From NCBI GenBank assembly GCA_964565705.1, contig CAZMGD010000144.1, positions 1 through 8,259 of the forward strand: 8,259 nt of DNA, read 5' to 3'. Origin of the DNA: CAZMGD01 sp964565705 (lineage in GTDB: Bacteria; Actinomycetota; Acidimicrobiia; Acidimicrobiales; Ilumatobacteraceae). The notes under the pieces are model-generated. The model ran no database searches. It saw nothing but the letters and a program-made list of their open reading frames with translations, and was not told the DNA's origin. Position numbers and translations under genes: made by a program. This document shows, piece by piece, positions 1 through 5,801 of this stretch (its first letter is position 1; each line of letters starts with the position of its first letter).

Positions 1-1
1 G

Positions 2-487
<486 letters not shown>

Positions 488-501
488 GGATGTGAGGTGA
501 C

Positions 502-596
502 ATGAGCGAGCGAAGCGAGCGAATCATCAACACGGGTCCGAGGAGCGCAGCGACGAGGCGGTCACCGGCGCGCAGCGACGGAGGAGCGAGCACCCG
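502..596 (+). repeat. Low-complexity repeat-like intergenic element between the two cytochrome b halves
   Basis: The stretch between the two cytochrome b genes is built of GCGA/AGCG-rich repeats. AGCGAGCGA occurs twice in perfect tandem (505-513, 514-522), with a 7-base partial copy at 585-591. GCGCAGCGACG occurs twice as a direct repeat (545-555 and 570-580). The composition differs from the flanking genes, which show ordinary third-position GC coding pattern. It looks like a dispersed intergenic repeat of the kind seen in high-GC actinobacterial genomes, but only one copy is in this window, so its dispersed nature is inference. Its 3' end supplies the ribosome binding site of the downstream gene. 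Confidence 0.55.
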
Positions 597-600
597 ATGA
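502..600 (+). CDS. Possible 32-residue micro-ORF lying in the repeat element
   Basis: An ATG at 502 opens 32 codons beginning MSERSERIINTGPRS and ends in TGA at 598-600, which overlaps the ATG of the downstream subunit-IV-like gene (ATGA). The product is rich in Ser and Arg with no predicted membrane helix or known motif. A GAGG at 494-497 precedes it at a short spacing of 4 bases. The ATGA overlap is the same arrangement as the real gene junctions in this cluster, so it could act as a leader ORF that keeps ribosomes moving between the two cytochrome b halves. Against it, GC-rich sequence stays open easily and the codons are dictated by the repeats. It may be untranslated repeat sequence only. 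Confidence 0.25.
   Translation: MSERSERIINTGPRSAATRRSPARSDGGASTR
580..586 (+). promoter_or_regulatory. Strong ribosome binding site inside the repeat element
   Basis: GGAGGAG lies 10 bases before the ATG at 597 and is the best Shine-Dalgarno match in the first part of the window. It sits within the repeat-like spacer, so the element appears to provide the translation signal for the subunit-IV-like gene. This supports the ATG at 597 as the true start. Confidence 0.6.
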
Positions 601-1394
601 CAGAAATCCCTGAGCATCTCCTGAAGCGGGCCCAAGCGGCTCGTGAGAAGGCCGCGGCAGAAGAGCCCGCTGCAGCCGAGCCCGCCGCCGCGGCGCCCGC
701 TGAGGCTGCTGCGCCGGCGGGTGACTCGCGCATCCCCGCCCACCTGCTGGAGCGGTCCCGCGCCGCCAAGGCCCAAGCTGGCGGCGGCGATACCGGCACC
801 GCGACCGCCAGCACGTCGACCGCCGTCGCCGAGAAGGTCAGCGCGGTCGTCGCCGCCCCCGCCGCCGGTGCCGGTGTACCGCTCGCCGCCGGACCCGGCG
901 GGCACACGCAACGGCTCCTCACCGTCGTCAAGTCCGGTTCGATCCAGGACGTCAAGGCCAGCCCCGTGGACAAGGTGCACACCTGGCCGCACCTGCTCGC
1001 CGCCGAGTTCGTGGCGGCGTTGGCCTGCACGTCGTTCCTCTTCTTCTTCTCCGTGTTCGTGAACGCGCCGTTGTTGCAGCTCGCCAACCCGAACCAGACA
1101 CCGAACCCCTCCAAGGCGCCGTGGTACTTCCTCGGCCTGCAGGAGCTGCTCACGATGTTCCACCCGATGGTCGCCGGCGTGACCATCCCGGGCATGGCGC
1201 TGTTCGTGCTGATCCTCGCCCCGTACCTCGACCGCAACCCGTCGAACAAGCCGGAGGATCGCAAGTTCGCGACCTCGATCATGACGATCCACCTCATGTT
1301 CTGGGCCGTGCTCGTCATCATCGGCTCGTTCTTCCGCGGCCCGGGCTTCAACTTCACCCTGCCGTGGCGCGACGGCCTGTTCTTCGAGCTGTGA
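597..1394 (+). CDS. Cytochrome b C-terminal half (subunit-IV-like) with a long Ala-rich N-terminal extension
   Basis: This 265-residue protein is the separate C-terminal half of a split cytochrome b and forms part of the Qo quinol-oxidation site. The conserved core begins near residue 120 (SPVDKVHTWPHL). It has three predicted helices at about 132-155, 194-213 and 228-246, as in b6f subunit IV. The Qo-loop motif at 173-185 reads KAPWYFLGLQELL, so the usual PEWY is APWY (residues 174-177) and lacks the glutamate. The first ~120 residues are an Ala/Pro-rich, probably disordered cytoplasmic extension absent from b6f subunit IV (about 160 residues). It carries two copies of an IPxHLLxR-type motif, at residues 4-20 and 46-62. 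The start is supported by GGAGGAG at 580-586. The Rieske gene follows after 7 bases. Family assignment is sure; the role of the extension is unknown. Confidence 0.93.
   Translation: MTEIPEHLLKRAQAAREKAAAEEPAAAEPAAAAPAEAAAPAGDSRIPAHLLERSRAAKAQAGGGDTGTATASTSTAVAEKVSAVVAAPAAGAGVPLAAGPGGHTQRLLTVVKSGSIQDVKASPVDKVHTWPHLLAAEFVAALACTSFLFFFSVFVNAPLLQLANPNQTPNPSKAPWYFLGLQELLTMFHPMVAGVTIPGMALFVLILAPYLDRNPSNKPEDRKFATSIMTIHLMFWAVLVIIGSFFRGPGFNFTLPWRDGLFFEL
606..782 (+). repeat. Protein-level duplicated IPxHLLxR motif in the extension of the subunit-IV-like protein
   Basis: Residues 4-20 (IPEHLLKRAQAAREKAA, bases 606-656) and 46-62 (IPAHLLERSRAAKAQAG, bases 732-782) are clearly related. They share I-P-x-H-L-L-x-R followed by an Ala/Lys-rich amphipathic stretch, separated by an Ala/Pro linker. 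The DNA of the two copies has diverged through synonymous and other changes. The similarity is therefore kept at protein level and is not a recent tandem duplication. The motif could be a docking peptide; that function is inference. Confidence 0.7.
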
Positions 1395-1401
1395 GCAACC
1401 G

Positions 1402-2262
1402 ATGAGTACCGCAGTCACCATCATCATCGTCGTCGCGGTCTTGGCGATCGCCGCCCTGGCGGCGCTCCTGACGTTCTCGCGGCGCAGCGACGTGCGTGGC
1501 GCCGGTGCGCTGTCGCGTGAGACCCGTCAGCGCGACAAGTCCGCTGACGCGCTGCCCCTGCCCGAGCCGCCGAGCGGCAAGGAGGTCGAGCGACTCGCGG
1601 TCGCCGAGCGCCGCGGCGATCTCGAGCCCGCCAAGGAGTTCTTGCCCGCCCCGTTCGTGCCGCCCGATCCCGAGGCGATCGGTGTCAGCCGGCGACAGTT
1701 CTTCAACCGCGCCAACACGATCCTCATGTCTGCAGGCCTCGGTGCGTTCGGGGTCGCCGTCGTCGGCTTCTTGTGGCCGCGCGCCGGCGGCGGGTTCGGT
1801 TCGAAGGTCACCGTCGGCAAGCTCGAGGACCTGCAGAGCCAGATCACGGCCGGCGACAACTTCTTGTACCTGCCGGAGGCCCGCACCTGGCTGACCGAGT
1901 ACCCGGCCGACGCGCTGCCGAAGGCGCAGGTGGCGTACGGGCATCAGCCGGCGGTCCTGGCCGGCATGGAGGCAGGGCTCGTCGCGCTCTACCAGAAGTG
2001 CCCCCACCTCGGCTGCCGCGTGCCGGACTGCCTCACCTCGCAGTGGTTCGAGTGCCCCTGTCACGGTTCGCAGTACAACCGGGTCGGGGAGAAGAAGGGC
2101 GGACCGGCGCCGCGCGGCATGGACCGCTTCGGCGTATCGGTCACCGGCGGCAACGTCGTCATCGACACCGGGGTCGTGTTCCTCGGACCGCCGATCGGCA
2201 CCAACACCACCGGTCAAGAGGCTGAGGGCCCGCACTGCATCACCGGCGGGGGTGGCCACTGA
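1402..2262 (+). CDS. qcrA: Rieske [2Fe-2S] iron-sulfur subunit of the quinol:cytochrome c reductase
   Basis: This 286-residue protein takes the first electron from quinol at the Qo site and passes it to cytochrome c. Cluster ligands are Cys200 and His202 in CPHLGC, and Cys218 and His221 in CPCHGS. Cys205 and Cys220 would form the disulfide of the high-potential Rieske fold. An additional cysteine, Cys210, lies between the two cluster motifs. There are two predicted helices. One is at residues 5-25 and is followed by Arg/Asp-rich sequence. The second, at about 106-125, directly follows a twin-arginine motif (VSRRQFF, 95-101). Tat export of the C-terminal domain would require the N terminus outside and residues ~28-98 in the cytoplasm. 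Such mixed Sec/Tat insertion is known for actinobacterial Rieske proteins, which usually have three helices. The gene lies 7 bases after the cytochrome b half, and its TGA overlaps the next ATG by one base. The gene symbol is used for the family. Confidence 0.96.
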   Translation: MSTAVTIIIVVAVLAIAALAALLTFSRRSDVRGAGALSRETRQRDKSADALPLPEPPSGKEVERLAVAERRGDLEPAKEFLPAPFVPPDPEAIGVSRRQFFNRANTILMSAGLGAFGVAVVGFLWPRAGGGFGSKVTVGKLEDLQSQITAGDNFLYLPEARTWLTEYPADALPKAQVAYGHQPAVLAGMEAGLVALYQKCPHLGCRVPDCLTSQWFECPCHGSQYNRVGEKKGGPAPRGMDRFGVSVTGGNVVIDTGVVFLGPPIGTNTTGQEAEGPHCITGGGGH

Positions 2263-3347
2263 TGCTTGCCGCTTCGGCAACCACCAACATCGCCTGGATC
2301 ATCGGCGTCGTCTTCACGCTCGGCTGGCTGGTGTACGCGATCGCCAACTGGCGCTCCGGCCGGGCCGAGGCCGGTTCGGAGATCGAGCTCGCGCCCAACC
2401 GCAAGCCGTACTACGACGATGAGGAGCTCGAAGGCCCGCGCCTCATGCGGGTCCAGTTCCTCGCCGTCATCCTGCTCGCCACGATGGTGGTCGGCCTGCC
2501 CCTCTACTGGGTGCTCGAGCCCGGGCGTCAGGAGGCCAAGAGCCGCAGCTGGGACAAGCAGTTCGCCACCTGGGGTTCGCACCTGTTCGCGCCGACCGCC
2601 GACGGCGGTTTCAACTGCGCCGGATGCCACGGCGGCATGACCGCGACCGGTGGCTCGGCCGAATTCGTCGTGACCGATCCACTGACCAGCAAGGTTGAAG
2701 AGGTCACCTGGAAGGCACCGGCGCTCAACACGGTGCTGTACCGCTTCGACGCCTCCGAGGTCACGTTCATCATCACCTACGGTCGTCCGGGCACCCCGAT
2801 GTCGGCGTGGGGCGTCGCCGGTGGCGGTGCCATGAACGCGCAGCAGGTAGAGACGCTCGTCGAGTACATCAAGAGCATCACCGTCGAACCGGAGAGTTGC
2901 GTCGAGGGCTCCACGGCGGTCGACCTCGGCAAGACTCCGTCGACGATCTGCGACGGTGGCCACCTCCCGTCGGCCACCCAGCAGGAGATCCAAGCAGCCG
3001 CTGAGCAGGCGGTCGCCGACGGGACGTACGGGTCGCTCGGCGAGGCGCTGTTCAACCTCGACCTGGCGAGTGGGGCGTACTCGTGCGCCCGCTGCCACAC
3101 GCCGGGCTGGAGCTACGGCGATCCCGGCACGGCCGGCTCGGGCCAGCTCGGGTGGAACCTGACCGGTGGCTCGACGGTCGAGCACTTCCCGAACAAGCAG
3201 GACATGATCGACTTCATCAAGAACGGCACCACCAACGGTGCGCGCTACGGCGTCCAAGGGCAGGGCTCGGGCAAGATGCCCGGCTTCGGTGCCCTCCTCA
3301 CCGACGAGCAGATCACCGCCATCGTCGACTACGTGAGGACGCTGTGA
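2262..3347 (+). CDS. Membrane-anchored diheme cytochrome c of the quinol:cytochrome c reductase
   Basis: This 361-residue protein carries two c-type haem sites, CAGCH at residues 119-123 and CARCH at 275-279. Likely distal methionine ligands are Met180 (GTPMSAWG) and Met339 (GKMPGFG), so it has two class-I cytochrome c domains in series. The N terminus forms a membrane hairpin (helices about 9-28 and 65-86), joined by an acidic cytoplasmic loop with YYDDEELEGPRLMR. Both haem domains are thereby placed on the outer face. The linker between the domains holds Cys213 and Cys230, which might pair as a disulfide. It probably replaces cytochrome c1/f and the soluble carrier, as QcrC does in actinobacterial bcc-oxidase supercomplexes, but its membrane anchor is N-terminal whereas QcrC's is C-terminal. 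Stop/start overlaps on both sides tie it to the Rieske gene and to the unknown gene at 3347. Confidence 0.92.
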   Translation: MLAASATTNIAWIIGVVFTLGWLVYAIANWRSGRAEAGSEIELAPNRKPYYDDEELEGPRLMRVQFLAVILLATMVVGLPLYWVLEPGRQEAKSRSWDKQFATWGSHLFAPTADGGFNCAGCHGGMTATGGSAEFVVTDPLTSKVEEVTWKAPALNTVLYRFDASEVTFIITYGRPGTPMSAWGVAGGGAMNAQQVETLVEYIKSITVEPESCVEGSTAVDLGKTPSTICDGGHLPSATQQEIQAAAEQAVADGTYGSLGEALFNLDLASGAYSCARCHTPGWSYGDPGTAGSGQLGWNLTGGSTVEHFPNKQDMIDFIKNGTTNGARYGVQGQGSGKMPGFGALLTDEQITAIVDYVRTL

Positions 3348-4174
3348 TGTCCTTGACCGCTGTTTCCACGCTCGCGATCTCGTGGATGCCCGAGATCCGC
3401 GGCATCCTCGTCGTGATCACCGCCGTGGTGGTCTTCTGCGGCAGCATCTACCTGCTCCTCGCCACCAACGTCGGCGCGCGCCTCGGCTTCCTGCTCGCCA
3501 TCGCCGCCCTCGCCGCCTGGATGGCGTCGATGGGAGCGATCTGGTGGGTGTACGGCCTCGGCCTCAAGGGCCGCGATCCGACGTGGGCGGTCGCGGAGGG
3601 CGTCAACTTGATGCGCACGCCGAGCGATCTCGACCAGTCGCACATCATCAACGACACGGCCACGATCGACATCGACCAGTCCCTGCCGTTCCCCGAGCAA
3701 GCCGAGCAGGCGCGCGTCCAACTCGAAGCAGGAGGATGGCGGCTCCTCGAGGAGGACGACCCGCAGCGCGGCCAGGCGATCGCGTCAGCCGACGAGATCA
3801 TCCAGAACGAGTTCGAGCTGTACGAGGCGGGCGAGTACGTCCCGATCGAGGTGTTCGACCGCGGCGGTGACCGCTTCCCCAAGTTCGGCGACGCGTTCGA
3901 CTTCATCGCCCTGCGCCACTCGCCCCACTACGCGCTGGTCGAGATTGCACCCGTCGTGCCCCAGCGCGAAGAGCCCGGCCGCGCCCCGGCCACCCCGATC
4001 CCGGATTCGAACCAGCCACACGAGTACGTGCTGATGGTCCGCGACCTCGGCAGCAAGCGCCAGCCGGCGACGTTCCTGACCATCGGGGCCGGACTGATCT
4101 TCGGGGCCTCGTGCTGGTTGCTGCATCGCCGCGACAAGGTGGTCAGCTCGAACCTCGCCGAGGCGAAGGGATAG
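3347..4174 (+). CDS. Unrecognised three-helix membrane protein between cytochrome c and nuoA
   Basis: I do not recognise a named family for this 275-residue protein. It has two N-terminal helices (about 17-38 and 47-69). A ~170-residue polar domain rich in Asp, Glu and Gln follows, and a C-terminal helix at about 243-259 ends in HRRDK. The basic tail suggests the C terminus is cytoplasmic. With three helices, the polar domain would then lie outside, beside the Rieske and haem domains. Visible landmarks are IWWVYGLGLKGRDPTW just after helix 2 and an HSPH pair at 191-194. There is no haem, FeS or signal peptidase motif. The ATG at 3347 overlaps the cytochrome c stop (TGATG) and has GAGGA seven bases upstream. 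Longer in-frame upstream starts would overlap the cytochrome c gene and are rejected. Context suggests an accessory subunit or assembly factor of the bc complex; this is inference. Confidence 0.85.
   Translation: MSLTAVSTLAISWMPEIRGILVVITAVVVFCGSIYLLLATNVGARLGFLLAIAALAAWMASMGAIWWVYGLGLKGRDPTWAVAEGVNLMRTPSDLDQSHIINDTATIDIDQSLPFPEQAEQARVQLEAGGWRLLEEDDPQRGQAIASADEIIQNEFELYEAGEYVPIEVFDRGGDRFPKFGDAFDFIALRHSPHYALVEIAPVVPQREEPGRAPATPIPDSNQPHEYVLMVRDLGSKRQPATFLTIGAGLIFGASCWLLHRRDKVVSSNLAEAKG
4166..4171 (+). promoter_or_regulatory. Ribosome binding site deciding the GTG start of nuoA
   Basis: AAGGGA sits 7 bases before the GTG at 4179, inside the last codons of the preceding gene. No ATG gives a full-length NuoA N terminus, so this site supports GTG as the start. 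Confidence 0.55.
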
Positions 4175-4178
4175 CTGC

Positions 4179-4679
4179 GTGGCGCAATACCTGCCGCTCA
4201 TCGTCCTGTGCGTGTTGGCGATCGTGTTCGGCGCGGTCAGCGTGCTGATGTCGAGGATCCTCGCTCCTCGACGCCCGTCGGCGGCGAAGCAGGCGCCATA
4301 CGAGTGCGGCATCGTGCCCAGCCGTGAGCCCCCGCAGCGGTTCCCGGTCAGCTTCTACGTCGTCGCGATGCTGTTCGTGATGTTCGACATCGAGATCATC
4401 TTCGTCTACCCCTACGCCGTCACCCGCGGCATCTTCGGCAGCGGCAACCTGTCCACGTTCGCGTTCTGGGAGATGGTCGCCTTCTCGGCGATCTTCTTCG
4501 TGGCGTTCGTGTACATGGTCGCCCGCGGCGCCCTCGACTGGGGCCCGCTGCAACTCGGTCGTCGCCTCACCGGCGACGACATGGTCACCCCTGAGCGCAC
4601 CTCCACGACGACCATCCGCCGCGCGTCCAACGTGCGGCGTGTCGGACTCGACGGACGGGGCGACGAGCAGGCGGCGTAG
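4179..4679 (+). CDS. nuoA: NADH-quinone oxidoreductase subunit A
   Basis: NuoA (ND3 homologue) is a small membrane subunit of complex I at the junction of the membrane arm and the quinone-binding module. The 166 residues contain three predicted helices (about 4-25, 58-80, 95-115). The diagnostic first loop has YECG with Cys43, the conformationally mobile cysteine of ND3. The signature FPVSFYVVAMLFVMFDIE follows at 55-72, with the conserved acidic residues Asp70 and Glu72. The family is usually about 120 residues. Here an Arg/Thr-rich hydrophilic tail adds roughly 40 residues after WGPLQ (121-125). The start is GTG at 4179, four bases after the previous stop, with AAGGGA as ribosome binding site. 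nuoB begins five bases after its stop. Confidence 0.96.
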   Translation: MAQYLPLIVLCVLAIVFGAVSVLMSRILAPRRPSAAKQAPYECGIVPSREPPQRFPVSFYVVAMLFVMFDIEIIFVYPYAVTRGIFGSGNLSTFAFWEMVAFSAIFFVAFVYMVARGALDWGPLQLGRRLTGDDMVTPERTSTTTIRRASNVRRVGLDGRGDEQAA

Positions 4680-4684
4680 CGCCC

Positions 4685-5242
4685 ATGGGTCTCGTCAGGA
4701 ACGTCCAGGAGCAAGGCCTCGAAGGGCTCGAGTTCAACTTCATCACGGCCAAGGTCGAAGAGCTCGTCAACTGGTCGCGCAGCCGCAGCAGCTGGGGCGC
4801 GACGTTTGGTCTCGCCTGCTGCGCGATCGAGATGATGGCGGCCGGCGGCGCCCACTACGACCTCTCCCGGTTCGGCATGGAGGTGTTCCGCGCCTCGCCG
4901 CGCCAGGCCGACATCATGATCGTCGCCGGACGGGTCAGCCAGAAGATGGCGCCCGTACTCCGTCAGGTCTACGACCAGATGATGGAGCCCAAGTGGGTGA
5001 TCTCGATGGGCGTCTGCGCCAGCACCGGCGGCATGTTCAACAACTACGCGATCGTGCAGGGCGTCGACCAGGTCGTGCCCGTGGACGTGTATGCGCCCGG
5101 CTGCCCGCCGACGCCCGAGACGCTCATCCACGCGATCGAGACGCTGCACCAGAAGATCGAGGACGGCGAGCTGATGCGCCGCCGGCAGGCCACCGGCGCC
5201 GGTGCGGACCTGCGGATCACGGAGATCCCGGCCAGTGGCTGA
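4685..5242 (+). CDS. nuoB: NADH-quinone oxidoreductase subunit B (N2 cluster subunit)
   Basis: NuoB (PSST/Nqo6 homologue) carries the terminal [4Fe-4S] cluster N2, which reduces quinone. The 185 residues show all four cluster ligands: the tandem Cys45-Cys46 (LACCAIEM), Cys111 (GVCAST) and Cys140 (APGCPPTPE). Other conserved stretches include ASPRQADIMIVAG near 70-82 and the GGMFNNYAIVQGVD segment at 115-128. The length is normal for the family. The start at ATG 4685 fits the usual short N terminus; the ribosome binding site is weak, so translation probably depends on coupling to nuoA. The stop overlaps the GTG start of nuoC by 8 bases. Identification is certain. Confidence 0.98.
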   Translation: MGLVRNVQEQGLEGLEFNFITAKVEELVNWSRSRSSWGATFGLACCAIEMMAAGGAHYDLSRFGMEVFRASPRQADIMIVAGRVSQKMAPVLRQVYDQMMEPKWVISMGVCASTGGMFNNYAIVQGVDQVVPVDVYAPGCPPTPETLIHAIETLHQKIEDGELMRRRQATGAGADLRITEIPASG

Positions 5243-5801
5243 CGCCCCAGCCCCCGAGTTGCAGGAGGCGGAGGGTGCCCCACCGCCGCCCGAGCTGTTC
5301 GGCTGCCCGTTCGACGACACGAGCGGGCAGGCCGTCGTGTTCGTACCCGTCGCCGACTACACCACATTCGCCAAGCGACTGGTCGATGAGTCGTTCACGA
5401 TGTGCAGCGACCTCACGGCCGTCGACTACCTCAACCTCCCTGACCGGAAGCTGCCAGCGCACGTGCTCGCCGCGGGCATCGAGCCCGAACGGTTCGAGCT
5501 CGTGCTCAACGTGCTGTCGATGACGCGCCACGAACGGTTGCGGGTACGGGTCCAAGTCGCTGCAGATGCAACGACCGTACCGAGCGTGTTCGATCAGTGG
5601 CCCGGCACAGAGGCGATGGAGCGCGAGGTGTTCGACATGTTCGGCATCACGTTCGACGGCCATCCCGACCTGAGCCGGATCCTCATGCCGGAGGACTGGG
5701 ACGGCTACCCATTGCGCAAGGACTACGAGGTCGGCTGCATCCCGGTCCAGTTCAGCCCCGACGTCCGCCCCATCCAGGTCCGCCTCGGGGGCAGCCGATG
5801 A
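5235..5801 (+). CDS. nuoC: NADH-quinone oxidoreductase subunit C
   Basis: NuoC (30 kDa subunit) is a hydrophilic structural subunit that packs against NuoD and NuoB in the connecting module of complex I. The chosen 188-residue product contains the family signature near its end: EREVFDMFGITFDGHPDLSR (residues 129-148), followed by ILMPEDWDGYPLRKDYE. The first ~25 residues are Pro/Glu-rich and variable. The start is taken as GTG at 5235, with GGAG at 5221-5224 upstream and an 8-base overlap with nuoB. A further in-frame GTG at 5202 would add 11 residues (RTCGSRRSRP-like) by deeper overlap into nuoB and is less likely. The stop overlaps the nuoD ATG (ATGA). Confidence 0.95.
   Translation: MADAPAPELQEAEGAPPPPELFGCPFDDTSGQAVVFVPVADYTTFAKRLVDESFTMCSDLTAVDYLNLPDRKLPAHVLAAGIEPERFELVLNVLSMTRHERLRVRVQVAADATTVPSVFDQWPGTEAMEREVFDMFGITFDGHPDLSRILMPEDWDGYPLRKDYEVGCIPVQFSPDVRPIQVRLGGSR

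Noticed and set aside
490..495. ATGTGA start-stop minimal ORF just after the cytochrome b6-like gene
   Set aside because: A one-codon ORF is expected by chance, and nothing supports a role beyond possible ribosome pausing.
2214..3257. Antisense ORF (347 codons) opposite the diheme cytochrome c
   Set aside because: The + strand carries two CxxCH motifs and membrane helices in a matching gene. The antisense product has no recognisable domain.
3083..3346. Upstream extension of the unknown membrane protein to an ATG at 3083
   Set aside because: It would overlap 265 bases of the cytochrome c coding sequence with an Arg/His-rich shadow peptide. The ATG at 3347 has a good ribosome binding site and the usual TGATG junction.
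4172..4179. Possible operon boundary and promoter between the unknown gene and nuoA
   Set aside because: Only 4 bases separate the genes, and I saw no convincing promoter or terminator within the preceding coding sequence.
4412..5320. Antisense ORF (302 codons) opposite nuoA-nuoB
   Set aside because: It runs against three conserved complex I genes and has low-complexity His/Gly/Arg sequence only.
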